From: Propionivibrio dicarboxylicus
GTDB taxonomy: Bacteria > Pseudomonadota > Gammaproteobacteria > Burkholderiales > Rhodocyclaceae
Reading direction: 5' to 3'
Assembly: GCA_945902805.1 (NCBI GenBank)
Contig: CAMDMZ010000023.1
Span: 1 to 64,000 of the forward strand
Length of the DNA: 64,000 bases
Position 1 is the first letter of the stretch; each line of letters begins with the position of its first letter. The notes below the pieces were generated by a model that saw only the letters and a program-made list of their open reading frames with translations, ran no database searches and was not told the origin of the DNA. Of this stretch, positions 17,055 through 26,760 are shown in pieces. A program made the translations under genes and the position numbers.

Positions 17055-17990
17055 CTAAGCAGCACGCAATTCATCAAGGGAACAGGTTGCTGTTCCCAGC
17101 TTTCCAACCACGACACCCGCAGCGATGTTCGCCAAACGCATGGCGTGCGGCAACTCGGTACCACTGGCCAGCATCACCGCCAAGGTCGAAATTACGGTAT
17201 CGCCAGCGCCGCTGACATCATAGACTTCGCGCGCCAGTGCGGGTTCATGGGAAGTTCCGGCGGCCGAGAACAGGGTCATGCCCTCTTCACTCCGCGTCAC
17301 CAGGAGCGCCTCAATACCAAGTTCCAGGCGCAATGCGCCGGCCTTTGTTGCCAGTTCATCATCATTGGCCCAACGCCCGACCACCTGTCGCATTTCGGCA
17401 CGATTGGGCGTGAGCAAGGTCGCACCACCATAGCGTGCGTAGTCTTCACCTTTTGGGTCAACCAGCACCGGTTTCCCGGCCGCGCGCGCCAAACCGATCA
17501 TCTCCGTGATATGAGTCAATCCACCCTTGCCGTAGTCGGAAAGGATAACCACGTCGCAGGCCGCGATACGCTGCTGATACTCGGCCAGCTTGGCACGCAG
17601 CACCTCATGATCGGGTGAGTTTTCAAAATCAATCCGCAGCAGTTGCTGTTGACGGCCGAGCACGCGCAGCTTGACCGTGGTATTCAGTTTGGCATCTTCG
17701 TGCAGGCTGGAATCGATGCCAGAGCTCGCCATCAGACGCGCCAAGGTTTGCCCGGCCTCATCGGCACCGACCACAGAGAGCAAGCTCACCTGCGCGCCGA
17801 GCGCGGCACAATTGCGTGCCACATTCGCGGCGCCCCCTGGGCGCTCCTCGGTACGCTCAACCTTGACCACCGGCACGGGAGCTTCCGGCGAGATTCGTGT
17901 CACATCGCCAAACCAGTAGCGATCAAGCATGACGTCACCCACGACGAGTACGCGGGCTTTTGATGTATCGGGAAGCGGACGATTATTCAT
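17055..17990 (-). CDS. hldE1: D-glycero-beta-D-manno-heptose-7-phosphate kinase (HldE N-terminal half only)
   Basis: 311 residues of PfkB/ribokinase fold: [11 protein letters not shown] at the start, [11 protein letters not shown], and the catalytic D-V-S-G-A-G-D-T near the C-terminus. It phosphorylates heptose-7-phosphate at C1. E. coli HldE carries a second adenylyltransferase domain; here the protein ends after the kinase, so the adenylyltransferase (HldC type) must be encoded elsewhere. It lies between lapB and hldD. Confidence 0.92.
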   Translation of the reverse strand: MNNRPLPDTSKARVLVVGDVMLDRYWFGDVTRISPEAPVPVVKVERTEERPGGAANVARNCAALGAQVSLLSVVGADEAGQTLARLMASSGIDSSLHEDAKLNTTVKLRVLGRQQQLLRIDFENSPDHEVLRAKLAEYQQRIAACDVVILSDYGKGGLTHITEMIGLARAAGKPVLVDPKGEDYARYGGATLLTPNRAEMRQVVGRWANDDELATKAGALRLELGIEALLVTRSEEGMTLFSAAGTSHEPALAREVYDVSGAGDTVISTLAVMLASGTELPHAMRLANIAAGVVVGKLGTATCSLDELRAA

Positions 17991-18005
17991 GTCGACTCAG
18001 CATAT

Positions 18006-19208
18006 TCAGGGAGTGAGATCAAACTCTTCGGTGCGCCGGGGCGGATAGGTTTCCCAGCCGCCGCAGGCCGGGCAACGCCAATAAAATTGGCGTGCCTTGA
18101 AGCCACAGGCATCGCAACGATAACGGGCGACGCGACGGGTGTGGCTATGAATCAGGTTTTTGATCAATTCCAGATCCGGGCGCTTTTCCGGCGGTGCCGC
18201 CATCAACTGTGCTTCGAGCAATTTGTCGAGCCCCAGCAAGGTCGGATTGCGGCGTAGCTCGTCGCGCACCAGGGTATAGGCGCCTTCGGGACCGACGCTA
18301 TCCATTTCGGCTTGATAGACGGAATCAAGCAAATCCAGGGAAGGGTAGCGTTCAAGGTAGCCACGCAGCAGTGCCAAGCCCTGCGGTGCACGGCCAGCGT
18401 CGCGATGCGCCTGCATCAGTTTTTCCGCGACGAGAGCGAGGTAGACCGGGTTTTGCTGTTCGATCCGCCTCCAGTAATCGATGGCCGCAAGTTTTGGCTG
18501 TTCCGATGTCGTCCCCGCGCTCGTGCCTACCTTCAGGGCCAGATCACCCAACAGCATCGTCGCGCGCACACATTTGCGATGCGAAGCAATGGCCTCATCG
18601 AGCAGCTTTTGTGCGTCATCATGGCGTTCATCCGCCATCGCCAGCATGGCCATTTCACAACGAAATTCGGCAATTTCTTTCTGCCAGAGGTGATCGGCAT
18701 GTTCTGGCATCGCCTCGGCAATGGCAATCGCCTTGGCCCATTCCTTCTCTTGCTGATAGATTTCGAGGAGATTACCGAGAGCTTCTTCGTCGCGCGGGCT
18801 TCCTTTCAATTTAAGGAAAATCTCCTCGGCGCGATCAAGCAATCCTGCTTTCAGGTAATCCTGACCAAGCTCTGCCAACGCATACAGGCGTTGATCAGTG
18901 CTCAGACCGTCACGATCGACGAGATTCTGATGAACGCGAATTGCACGGTCAGTCTCACCCCGACGCCGAAACAAACTGCCCAGGGCGAAATGCAACTCGA
19001 TGGTTTCTGGATCAACACGTGAGGCTTCAATGAAGGATTCAATGGCCTGGTCCGGTTGCTCGTTTAGCAGGAAATTGAGGCCTTCAAAGTAGGATTTCGG
19101 CAGCGCCCGCGATTCTTGCAACAGATGCTTGATGTCGATGCGCGCAGCGACCCAACCAAGGGCAAAAAATATTGGAATGGCCAGCAGCCACCAGAGATCG
19201 AATTCCAT
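18006..19208 (-). CDS. lapB: Lipopolysaccharide assembly protein B (TPR plus rubredoxin-type domain)
   Basis: 400 residues. LapB (YciM) is an inner-membrane TPR protein that directs FtsH to degrade LpxC, so limiting LPS synthesis. An N-terminal membrane helix (about 5-20) is followed by a long run of TPR helices. The C-terminal rubredoxin-like metal site has C-x2-C pairs at 365/368 and 379/382. It is two bases from lapA, as in E. coli, and beside heptose synthesis genes, which groups LPS control with LPS making. Confidence 0.94.
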   Translation of the reverse strand: MEFDLWWLLAIPIFFALGWVAARIDIKHLLQESRALPKSYFEGLNFLLNEQPDQAIESFIEASRVDPETIELHFALGSLFRRRGETDRAIRVHQNLVDRDGLSTDQRLYALAELGQDYLKAGLLDRAEEIFLKLKGSPRDEEALGNLLEIYQQEKEWAKAIAIAEAMPEHADHLWQKEIAEFRCEMAMLAMADERHDDAQKLLDEAIASHRKCVRATMLLGDLALKVGTSAGTTSEQPKLAAIDYWRRIEQQNPVYLALVAEKLMQAHRDAGRAPQGLALLRGYLERYPSLDLLDSVYQAEMDSVGPEGAYTLVRDELRRNPTLLGLDKLLEAQLMAAPPEKRPDLELIKNLIHSHTRRVARYRCDACGFKARQFYWRCPACGGWETYPPRRTEEFDLTP

Positions 19209-19210
19209 GA

Positions 19211-19453
19211 TCAGTCGCTACGATCTGCAGCTTTGCGCACGAACCAGTGCCCAGCGACAACTGTTAATCCAAGAAGAACACCCAGCGAAAAGCAAACCAG
19301 TAGAACGACCGACACGGGCGCCTGCCACACTTGGTCAAAGTAGAAGCGAAGCTGAATGGAATCGCCATTTTTGAGCGCGAGTCCGAATAGCGCGATAAAA
19401 GCCGCCAGCCTTAGAAGCCAGATCAAAGGTGTCAGCAGACGATTCACGATCAT
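19211..19453 (-). CDS. lapA: Lipopolysaccharide assembly protein A
   Basis: 80 residues with two membrane helices (about 8-25 and 45-68) joined by a short periplasmic loop containing N-G-D-x-I-x-L-x-F-Y-F, the DUF1049 pattern. Partner of LapB in control of LpxC turnover. It immediately precedes lapB. Confidence 0.88.
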   Translation of the reverse strand: MIVNRLLTPLIWLLRLAAFIALFGLALKNGDSIQLRFYFDQVWQAPVSVVLLVCFSLGVLLGLTVVAGHWFVRKAADRSD

Positions 19454-19498
19454 TTACTTACCGTAAAACTCGGCATCATAGCGATGGTGCCGCGTAGA

Positions 19499-19530
19499 CA
19501 AAAAAAAGCGGCACCTGGTTGAGGTGCCGC
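19499..19530 (-). terminator. Rho-independent terminator after ihfB
   Basis: Nine-bp stem GCGGCACCT/AGGTGCCGC (19508-19516 with 19522-19530) with a 5-base loop and, on the minus strand, a run of at least seven T. It separates the rpsA-ihfB transcript from lapAB, which therefore needs its own promoter or read-through. Confidence 0.85.
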
Positions 19531-19563
19531 CGGGAATCAATTGTGCCCTCGCGGCATGGTGAA

Positions 19564-19848
19564 TCACGCGAGATAATCGACGCGCTCGCGCAGTTCCTTG
19601 CCCGCCTTGAAGTGGGGCACATGCTTCTCCGGAACTTGAACCTTGTCACCGGATTTCGGATTGCGCCCGACCCGTGGCGGCCGGTAGTTGAGAGCAAAAC
19701 TGCCGAAACCGCGGATCTCGATCCGATCGCCACGCGCCAAAGCGGCGGACATCGCATCAAGCATCATCTTTACCGCGAAATCGGCATCCTTTGCCACCAA
19801 CTGCGGAAACCGCGCGGCGAGCCGCGCGATGAGTTCCGACTTGGTCAT
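19564..19848 (-). CDS. ihfB: Integration host factor beta subunit
   Basis: 94 residues from the ATG at 19848. DNA-bending protein, partner of IhfA. The family motif G-R-N-P-K-S-G (about 60-66), which carries the intercalating proline, is present, and M-T-K-S-E-L-I is the usual IhfB start. A start five codons further upstream is open but adds non-family residues. It follows rpsA, the conserved proteobacterial order. Confidence 0.95.
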   Translation of the reverse strand: MTKSELIARLAARFPQLVAKDADFAVKMMLDAMSAALARGDRIEIRGFGSFALNYRPPRVGRNPKSGDKVQVPEKHVPHFKAGKELRERVDYLA

Positions 19849-19867
19849 GGAGAGCGAGGTCACCTGC

Positions 19868-21577
19868 TTACTGCTGGTTCATCTTGGCCTTGAGCAGGGC
19901 GCCGAGATTGGTCGTGCCGCTGCTCGCCGAGGAACTTTCGGAGGCCAGTTTATGCATCGCCTGCGACTGCTCCGCTTGATCCTTGGCCTTGACCGACAAA
20001 TTGATCGAACGTGTCTTGCGATCAACATTGATGATCATGGTTTCCATCTTCTCGCCGACCTTCAGGTGCTGGGTCAGGTCTTCGATGCGATCACGCGAGA
20101 ACTCCGATACACGCAAGTAACCCTCGATATCGTCACCAAGCTCGATCACCGCACCGCGCTGATCAACGCTCTTGACCACACCAGCCACCATGCTGTTCTT
20201 GTCGTGCATGGCGATGAAGCTGGTGAAGGGATCACCATCAAGTTGCTTGATGCCAAGCGAAATGCGCTCTTTCTCGACATCGATGGACAACACCACGGCC
20301 TCAACTTCGTCGCCCTTCTTGAACGCCTGCTTGGCTTCTTCGCCAACGGCGGACCAGGAGAGGTCGGACAGGTGAACCAAGCCGTCGATACCACCCGGCA
20401 GACCGATGAAGATACCAAAATCGGTGATCGACTTGATCGCGCCGGTGACCTTGTCGCCCTTCTTGTGGTTCATCGCGAAATCGTCCCACGGATTGGCCTG
20501 GCACTGCTTCATGCCGAGGCTGATACGGCGGCGCTCTTCATCGATTTCGAGAATCATCACTTCGACTTCGTCGCCCAGTTGGACAACCTTGGTCGGGTGA
20601 ATGTTCTTGTTGGTCCAATCCATTTCCGAGACGTGGACCAAGCCTTCGATGCCCTGCTCGATCTCAACGAATGCACCGTAGTCGGTCAGGTTGGTGACCT
20701 TACCGAACAGACGCGTGCCCTGCGGATAGCGGCGGGCGATTCCCACCCACGGATCTTCGCCCAGCTGCTTCATGCCGAGGCTGACACGGTTCTTTTCCTG
20801 GTCGAACTTGAGCACCTTGGCGGTGACTTCATCACCGACATTGAGCACTTCCGACGGATGACGCACGCGACGCCAGGCCAGGTCGGTGATGTGCAGCAGG
20901 CCATCGATGCCGCCGAGGTCGACGAATGCACCGTAATCGGTGATGTTCTTGACGACGCCCTTGATGATGGTGCCTTCGGCGAGGTTTTCGAGCAGCTTCT
21001 GGCGCTCTTCACCCATGCTGGCTTCAAGCACGGCGCGGCGCGAAACAACGACGTTGTTGCGCTTGCGGTCGAGCTTGATAACCTTGAATTCGTATTCTTT
21101 GCCTTCGAACGGCGTGGTGTCCTTGACCGGACGGGTATCGACCAGCGAACCGGGCAGGAAGGCACGGATGCCATTGACCATGACGGTCAGGCCGCCCTTG
21201 ACCTTGCCGGTGACCATACCCTTGACCAGAACGCTGTCGATCATAGCTTTGTCGAGGTCGTTCCAGGCGGCGATGCGCTTGGCTTTATCACGGGACAGGC
21301 GGGTGGCGCCGTAACCGTCTTCGAGCATTTCGATGGCGACCTGAACAAAATCGCCTTCCTTGGCTTCGAGTTCGCCACGATCATTGTGGAACTCTTCGAC
21401 CGGGATCATGCTCTCGGACTTCAGACCCGCATTGACGACCACGAAGTTTTGGTCGATGCGGACAACTTCAGCCGTAATGACTTCACCGGCGCGCATCTCT
21501 TGGCGAGACAGACTTTCTTCGAACAGCGCGGCAAAGCTTTCCATGGTGGAATCGACGGCACTAGCAGCAGTAGACAT
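19868..21577 (-). CDS. rpsA: 30S ribosomal protein S1
   Basis: 569 residues with six S1 repeats; several share the pattern G-A-F-V-x-L/I then G-L-V/L-H and D-L/M-x-W. S1 binds mRNA leaders on the 30S subunit and helps open structured messages. The length is near E. coli S1 (557) with a short Ala/Ser-rich N-terminal extension and a Ser-rich tail. It is followed by ihfB and preceded by aroA-cmk, the standard cmk-rpsA-ihfB order. Confidence 0.97.
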   Translation of the reverse strand: MSTAASAVDSTMESFAALFEESLSRQEMRAGEVITAEVVRIDQNFVVVNAGLKSESMIPVEEFHNDRGELEAKEGDFVQVAIEMLEDGYGATRLSRDKAKRIAAWNDLDKAMIDSVLVKGMVTGKVKGGLTVMVNGIRAFLPGSLVDTRPVKDTTPFEGKEYEFKVIKLDRKRNNVVVSRRAVLEASMGEERQKLLENLAEGTIIKGVVKNITDYGAFVDLGGIDGLLHITDLAWRRVRHPSEVLNVGDEVTAKVLKFDQEKNRVSLGMKQLGEDPWVGIARRYPQGTRLFGKVTNLTDYGAFVEIEQGIEGLVHVSEMDWTNKNIHPTKVVQLGDEVEVMILEIDEERRRISLGMKQCQANPWDDFAMNHKKGDKVTGAIKSITDFGIFIGLPGGIDGLVHLSDLSWSAVGEEAKQAFKKGDEVEAVVLSIDVEKERISLGIKQLDGDPFTSFIAMHDKNSMVAGVVKSVDQRGAVIELGDDIEGYLRVSEFSRDRIEDLTQHLKVGEKMETMIINVDRKTRSINLSVKAKDQAEQSQAMHKLASESSSASSGTTNLGALLKAKMNQQ

Positions 21578-21653
21578 TAGTGATGAACCTTACAGAGATT
21601 TAACGTCGCGATTAGCGTTTTGATAATTCACGACGGGGTTGATTACTCTTCGC

Positions 21654-21677
21654 TCAAGCCACCGGGCGGTGGCTTGA
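21654..21677. promoter_or_regulatory. Perfect 10-bp hairpin in the rpsA leader region
   Basis: TCAAGCCACC (21654-21663) pairs perfectly with GGTGGCTTGA (21668-21677) around a 4-base loop, 77 bases upstream of the rpsA start. No T-run follows on either strand. It could slow or stop transcription after aroA-cmk, or serve in rpsA autoregulation, which is known for S1 in E. coli. Confidence 0.45.
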
Positions 21678-21701
21678 ACACCTTTACCACATTTAAAACA
21701 A

Positions 21702-23648
21702 CTACTTGCTTACTACCGGAAGCTCGCGCCGAGCAATTGCCAGCACCGCAGCGACCGCCTCGTCGATACCGAGCGGCGTGGTATCCACGAGCTCTGCATC
21801 AGCACTTTGCTGAAGGGGAGCCACACTACGCTGCGCGTCGCGGGCATCGCGCTCCTGCAAATCCTGCAAAAGGGCGTGAATGTTAGCAGGGAGTCCCTTT
21901 TCGATCAACTGTTTATAGCGTCTTTCGGCTCTTGCAGCAGCGGACGCGGTGAGGAAAATCTTGACGTCTGCACCAGGGAAGACGACCGATCCCATATCGC
22001 GGCCATCGGCGACCAGTCCGGGGAAGCGACGATAGGCACGCTGACGCTCTAAAAGAGCTGCGCGTACAGCGGGTAGCGCGGCCACTTTCGAGGCGCCAAT
22101 CGAAATTTCTTCCTGACGAATGGCGATCGTTACTTCGTCACCCGCGAGCATGACCCGTCCCTCGGTAAATTCAGCTGGAAGTGTAGCCGCCAGCGTAGCG
22201 ACACCGCCTTCATCATCGAGCGCAATACCGTTTCGCAGCGCGTGCAGCGCAGTGAGACGATACAAGGCACCGCTATCGAGAAAATGATAACCATAGTGTT
22301 CAGCGACCCGTTCGGCGACGGTTCCCTTGCCCGATGCCGATGGCCCATCGATAGCGATCACCGGCGCCGCAATTTGGGCAAAGGCATCAAAATAATCAGG
22401 GAAAGTCTTGGCGACGCAGTTCGGATCATTGATCGTGATCGGCACACCGCCCAGCGCGGCCAGCGAGAAGCACATCGCCATACGGTGATCGTCGTAGGTA
22501 TCAATTACCGCATTGGTCAAAAGAGTCGGCGCTGGCGAGACGGCGATGGTGTCGACGCCCTCCTCCACCGTGGCTCCCAGCTTGCGCAATTCGGTCGCCA
22601 TCGCCGCGATGCGGTCGGTTTCCTTGACGCGCCACGAGGCGATGTTGCGCAAGCGGCACGGACCATCGGCGAACAACGCCGCCACCGCCAGCGTCATCGC
22701 CGCATCGGGAATATGGTTGAGATCAAGATCGAAGGCCTTGAGTTTGCCGGCAGGACCACGAGCCTCGATCCAGTTCTCGCCCCAGGTAATCTGCGCGCCC
22801 AGCTTTTCGAGTTCGTCGGCGAAGCGCACGTCCCCCTGTATGCTGGATTTACCAATGCCCTCCACCCGCACCGGACCACCACCAATCGCGCCGGCCGCAA
22901 GAAAATACGAGGCCGAGGAAGCATCGCCCTCGACATGAATCAGGCCGGGGCTCCGATAGCGCTGGCCGGCTTTGATCGTGAAACGTTCCCAGCCTTCGCG
23001 CTCAACGACGACACCAAAACGCGCCATCAGGTTCAGGGTAATTTCGATATACGGCTTGGAGATCAACTCCGTCGCCATCTCGATCACGGCACCCTGCCCG
23101 GTGAGCGGCAGCGCCATCAACAAGGCGGTGAGAAACTGCGACGAGACATCACCGCGCACACGGATCGTTTGTGGCACGGTGATCACCGCGGGATGCAGAT
23201 GTAGCGGCGGAAAACCATCGTTACCGGTGTAATCGATCCGCGCCCCGAGTTGCCGCAAGCCATCGACCAGATCGCCAATCGGCCGTTCATGCATGCGTGG
23301 AACGCCAGATAAACGGTAATCGCCACCGGTCAAAGCCAAAGCGGCCGTCAACGGCCGGATCGCCGTGCCAGCGTTACCCATGAACAGATCGGCATCCTTG
23401 ATCGAAAAATTGCCACCGCAACCGATCACGCGATAAGCGTTGTGCCCCAACGCCGTCACGCCAACACCGACTTTTTTCAATGCTGCCAGCATCACCTGCG
23501 TATCGTCGGAATCGAGGAGATCGCGGATTTCCGTCTCGCCGGTCGCCAATGCGGCGAGCAACAGCATGCGGTTGGAAATGCTCTTTGAGCCCGGTAGGTG
23601 GACCACACCCGAAACATGTTTGATGGGGGGGAGTGTTAATTGTTCCAT
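21702..23648 (-). CDS. aroA-cmk: Fused 3-phosphoshikimate 1-carboxyvinyltransferase / cytidylate kinase
   Basis: 648 residues carrying two enzymes. Residues 1 to about 426 are AroA (EPSP synthase): [10 protein letters not shown] near the start, [11 protein letters not shown], and D-H-R-M-A-M near the end. Residues about 429-648 are Cmk with Walker [10 protein letters not shown], which phosphorylates CMP/dCMP. There is no stop or frame change between them. A TTG three codons upstream is possible, but the ATG at 23648 follows GAG at a good distance. Two 26-bp repeat copies lie in the AroA half, at residues 58-66 and 368-376. Confidence 0.95.
   Translation of the reverse strand: MEQLTLPPIKHVSGVVHLPGSKSISNRMLLLAALATGETEIRDLLDSDDTQVMLAALKKVGVGVTALGHNAYRVIGCGGNFSIKDADLFMGNAGTAIRPLTAALALTGGDYRLSGVPRMHERPIGDLVDGLRQLGARIDYTGNDGFPPLHLHPAVITVPQTIRVRGDVSSQFLTALLMALPLTGQGAVIEMATELISKPYIEITLNLMARFGVVVEREGWERFTIKAGQRYRSPGLIHVEGDASSASYFLAAGAIGGGPVRVEGIGKSSIQGDVRFADELEKLGAQITWGENWIEARGPAGKLKAFDLDLNHIPDAAMTLAVAALFADGPCRLRNIASWRVKETDRIAAMATELRKLGATVEEGVDTIAVSPAPTLLTNAVIDTYDDHRMAMCFSLAALGGVPITINDPNCVAKTFPDYFDAFAQIAAPVIAIDGPSASGKGTVAERVAEHYGYHFLDSGALYRLTALHALRNGIALDDEGGVATLAATLPAEFTEGRVMLAGDEVTIAIRQEEISIGASKVAALPAVRAALLERQRAYRRFPGLVADGRDMGSVVFPGADVKIFLTASAAARAERRYKQLIEKGLPANIHALLQDLQERDARDAQRSVAPLQQSADAELVDTTPLGIDEAVAAVLAIARRELPVVSK
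22520..22545 (+). repeat. 26-bp dispersed word, copy 4
   Basis: Two mismatches (one in the A-run, and GTCGGCGCTGG for the core), spacer CGA. In the AroA half of aroA-cmk, antisense, read as A-V-S-P-A-P-T-L. Confidence 0.85.
23451..23476 (-). repeat. 26-bp dispersed word, copy 5
   Basis: One core mismatch (GTTGG for GCTGG), spacer CGT. In aroA, sense, read as K-K-V-G-V-G-V-T-A. Confidence 0.88.
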
Positions 23649-23666
23649 GGTGCTCAATGCAATGGC

Positions 23667-24545
23667 CTACTCGCCGACGGGTTGCAAACTTTCCAGCCAG
23701 GCATCGCGCCGGTCGCGGGCGGCGGAAAACATCTGTTCGAGACCTGTTGCATCGGCGCCGGCGAGCAAGACACGGGTCCGCATCAGTTCGCCCTGGTAGG
23801 CATCCAGTTCGGCGATCAGAGCGGTGCGATTGGCGACGCAGATGTCGCGCCACATTTCGGGATGGCTGCTGGCGATGCGAGTGAAATCGCGAAAGCCGCC
23901 GGCGGCGAAGCCAAAGAGTTGATCGGAGTTTTTGCGCTGCGCAAAATCGTGCACCAAGGCAAAGGCCAGCAGATGCGGCAAATGGCTGACGGCGGCAAAG
24001 ACGCGGTCGTGGTCTTCTGCGGTGAGTTCGGAGACTTTCGCGCCGCACTGTTCCCACGCGGTGCGCACACGAGTAATTGCTGCAGGCGCATTCTCGGGCA
24101 AGGGAGTGAGGACAACGCGTTTGTCGCGATATAACTCGGCGGTGGCCGCCACCACACCGCTCTTTTCGGCGCCAGCGATCGGGTGGCCGGGCACGAACTG
24201 GGCGATCTTGTCGCCAAACGCTACGCGTGCGGCGGCGACGACATCTGACTTGGTGCTACCGCCGTCGGTGACGACAGTCTGCGGCTCAAGGTGCGCCACC
24301 AGGCTTTGCATCACGGCGGGCATTTGCCCAACCGGCATGCCGAGCAGCACCAGATCGGCACCCTGCAGGGCACTGGCCCAATCGATCGCGATTTCATCGA
24401 TGACGCCCAGTTCGCGGGCCTGTATCAGCGGTTGCGGTGTGCGCCCAATGCCAACAATGCGCCGTACCGCCAGCGCCGACTTTTGGGCCAGGGCAAACGA
24501 GCCGCCGATCAGGCCAACGCCGCAGACGACGACCTTATCCAGCAT
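23667..24545 (-). CDS. tyrA: Prephenate dehydrogenase
   Basis: 292 residues. Oxidative decarboxylation of prephenate (or arogenate) toward tyrosine. The NAD-binding Rossmann motif is V-C-G-V-G-L-I-G-G-S at the N-terminus, and the catalytic region reads G-H-P-I-A-G-A-E-K-S-G with an S-H-L-P-H helix. A repeat copy encodes residues 21-29. The start overlaps the hisC stop (ATGA); the aromatic genes here read pheA-hisC-tyrA-aroA in order. Confidence 0.94.
   Translation of the reverse strand: MLDKVVVCGVGLIGGSFALAQKSALAVRRIVGIGRTPQPLIQARELGVIDEIAIDWASALQGADLVLLGMPVGQMPAVMQSLVAHLEPQTVVTDGGSTKSDVVAAARVAFGDKIAQFVPGHPIAGAEKSGVVAATAELYRDKRVVLTPLPENAPAAITRVRTAWEQCGAKVSELTAEDHDRVFAAVSHLPHLLAFALVHDFAQRKNSDQLFGFAAGGFRDFTRIASSHPEMWRDICVANRTALIAELDAYQGELMRTRVLLAGADATGLEQMFSAARDRRDAWLESLQPVGE
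24460..24485 (-). repeat. 26-bp dispersed word, copy 6
   Basis: Mismatches in the first A, in the core (GGCGCTGG) and in the tail (TACGGCG); spacer CGG. In tyrA, sense, read as K-S-A-L-A-V-R-R. Confidence 0.75.
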
Positions 24546-25639
24546 CAGGCGTGCAGCGCCTTGTCCAACGCTTCAAGGAAGCGCAGATTTTCGCGTTCAG
24601 TACCGATGGTGACGCGCAGGTGGTTGGGCAATCCGTAACCACCGATCGGGCGCACAATCACGCCTTGGCGCAACAATTTCTGGTTGACTGCGGCGCCGTC
24701 ATTCACCGCGAAGGTGATGAAGTTGCCATGCGAGGGAATATGCGCGAGACCGAATCGCTTGAGGCCGGCAAGGATCTGCTCCATGCCGCGACGATTCAAT
24801 TCAAAACTCTCGGCGATGAAGGTATGGTCGTCGAGCGCGGCGCGAGCAGCAACCAGGGCCAGGTTATTAACGTTGAAGGGCTGACGGACGCGATTCAACA
24901 GGTCCGCAATCTCGGGCGCGGCGGCAGCAAAGCCAATGCGCAATCCGGCCAGGCCATAAATCTTGGAAAAAGTGCGGGTGACGATCAAATTCGGGAATTC
25001 GCGAATCCAGCCCAAGGTATCGACGCGATCGGAGGGCGGCAGATATTCGTTGTAGGCCTCGTCGAGCACCACGGCCACGTCAGATGGCACATCTTCTAGG
25101 AAGCGGCGCATCTGGTCGTAGGGCAGGAAGTTACCGGTGGGATTGTTCGGATTGGCGATCCAGATCACCCGCGTATCGGCGCGCACCGCCTGCCGCATGG
25201 CGGCAAGATCGTGGCCGTAGTCCTTTGCCGGCACCATGACGCAAGTGCCACCGGCTGACATGGTGGCCAAGGGATACACGGCAAACGCATGTTGCGAAAA
25301 CACGGCCGACCGGCCCGGTGCTAGAAAAGCACGTGCGGCTAGATCGAGCACATCATTCGAGCCATTGCCGAGCACGATCTGATTGTTGGCGAGACCAAAG
25401 CGCTCGGCCAGAGTGGCGATCAACTCGAATTGATCGGGATAGCGCTCGATACCTGCCAATGCCTTCTCAACCGCCTGCCTTGCCTTGGGGCTCATGCCGA
25501 GCGGGTTTTCGTTTGACGCGAGCTTGACGATACTTTCGACTGGAAGCCCCATTTCGCGCGCTAGCTCGGTGATCGGTTTGCCCGAGACGTAGGGAGATAT
25601 TGCCCGGATGTAGTCCGGCGCTTGCTGCATCAGTGACAT
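24545..25639 (-). CDS. hisC: Histidinol-phosphate / aromatic aminotransferase
   Basis: 364 residues, fold-type I PLP aminotransferase. The PLP lysine sits in T-F-S-K-I-Y-G-L-A-G-L-R-I-G, and N-P-N-N-P-T-G, D-E-A-Y and S-N-E-N-P are the other usual sites. The sequence type is HisC, but its place between pheA and tyrA suggests that it transaminates phenylpyruvate, 4-hydroxyphenylpyruvate or prephenate. A second hisC in the histidine operon would be expected elsewhere in the genome. Confidence 0.92.
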   Translation of the reverse strand: MSLMQQAPDYIRAISPYVSGKPITELAREMGLPVESIVKLASNENPLGMSPKARQAVEKALAGIERYPDQFELIATLAERFGLANNQIVLGNGSNDVLDLAARAFLAPGRSAVFSQHAFAVYPLATMSAGGTCVMVPAKDYGHDLAAMRQAVRADTRVIWIANPNNPTGNFLPYDQMRRFLEDVPSDVAVVLDEAYNEYLPPSDRVDTLGWIREFPNLIVTRTFSKIYGLAGLRIGFAAAAPEIADLLNRVRQPFNVNNLALVAARAALDDHTFIAESFELNRRGMEQILAGLKRFGLAHIPSHGNFITFAVNDGAAVNQKLLRQGVIVRPIGGYGLPNHLRVTIGTERENLRFLEALDKALHA

Positions 25640-25648
25640 GTGAATTCC

Positions 25649-26749
25649 TTAAACAACAGCGGCTGGGTAAGAGCCGAGGACTTTGACAAATCCAGCACGG
25701 GAGTTCAAATCGGCCAACGCCTGGCCCACCCGCTCGTCGGTTTGATGACCTTCAATATCGACAAAGAAAACGTAGGCCCAACGCCCGCCCATCATGCCAC
25801 GCGCCGGACGCGACTCAAACTTGCTCATCGAGACGCCATTGGTTGCGAACGGAACCAGCAGATCGTGCATTGCCCCCGGCTTGTTCTGAGTCGAACAAAC
25901 GAGCGAGGTCTTGTCCACGCCTGATGGGCCAGCATCATGCCGCCCTAGCACCAGAAAGCGTGTCGTATTGTTTGGGTCATCCTCGATCCCGGCCGACAGG
26001 ATATTGAGACCATAGCGGCGCGCGGCCGCCTCGCCGGCAATCGCGGCTGCGCTTTCGTCCTCGGCGGCCATGCGCGCGGCTTCGGCATTGCTCGCCACCG
26101 GCGTGCGCGAGATGCCCACCAGATTACGATTTAGCCACTCGTGACACTGAGCCAGCGACTGCGAATGGCTGTATATACGCTGAACCTGATCCAGCGATTC
26201 GAGCTTGGACAACAAGTTCTGGTGAATGCGCAGATTGATCTCGCCGCAAATCTTGAGCGGCGAGGCCAGCATCAGGTCCAAGGTTCGACCGATCGCACCT
26301 TCAGTGGAATTCTCGACCGGCACCACGGCGTAATCCACGTTGCCAGCCTCGACCGCGCGGAAAACATCGTCGATCGCCGGGCAAGCCACTAAAGTAGGCG
26401 AACCACCAAAATGCTTGCGTGCGGCCGTTTCCGAAAATGTCCCCGCCGGCCCCAGATAGGCCACTTGTAATGGCTGCTCCAGCGCCATGCAGGCCGACAT
26501 GATCTCGCGTTCGATGCGCTGAACTGCCTCATCGGAAAGTGGCCCAGGGTTCAGCTCGGCGATCCGGCGCAAGACCTGAGCTTCACGTTCAGGACGATAG
26601 ACATTGCCGTGCTTGATCTCACCGATGCGATGCGCCAGGCGCGCCCGTTCGCTCACCAAGCGCAATACGTCGTTATCGATACGGTCAATGCCTTCGCGCA
26701 GTTGAGCGAGTTCAGCCAGATCGTCCTGCTGCTGAGGGCTTTCCGCCAT
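25649..26749 (-). CDS. pheA: Bifunctional chorismate mutase / prephenate dehydratase (P-protein)
   Basis: 366 residues. The N-terminal chorismate mutase helix domain (about 1-95) has L-R-x-x-I-D-x-I-D-N and R-A-R-L-A-H-R-I-G-E-I-K. The dehydratase domain (about 98-275) has L-G-P-A-G-T-F-S-E-T-A and S-T-E-G-A-I-G. A C-terminal ACT domain (about 285-360) with F-E-S-R-P binds phenylalanine for feedback inhibition. Converts chorismate to phenylpyruvate. Ten bases from hisC. Confidence 0.95.
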   Translation of the reverse strand: MAESPQQQDDLAELAQLREGIDRIDNDVLRLVSERARLAHRIGEIKHGNVYRPEREAQVLRRIAELNPGPLSDEAVQRIEREIMSACMALEQPLQVAYLGPAGTFSETAARKHFGGSPTLVACPAIDDVFRAVEAGNVDYAVVPVENSTEGAIGRTLDLMLASPLKICGEINLRIHQNLLSKLESLDQVQRIYSHSQSLAQCHEWLNRNLVGISRTPVASNAEAARMAAEDESAAAIAGEAAARRYGLNILSAGIEDDPNNTTRFLVLGRHDAGPSGVDKTSLVCSTQNKPGAMHDLLVPFATNGVSMSKFESRPARGMMGGRWAYVFFVDIEGHQTDERVGQALADLNSRAGFVKVLGSYPAAVV

Positions 26750-26760
26750 GCTTGCTCCGC

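Noticed and set aside
19688-21580. A 630-residue plus-strand open frame opposite rpsA
   Set aside because: It is the antisense shadow of the rpsA coding sequence; the predicted protein resembles no family, while the minus strand is clearly ribosomal protein S1.
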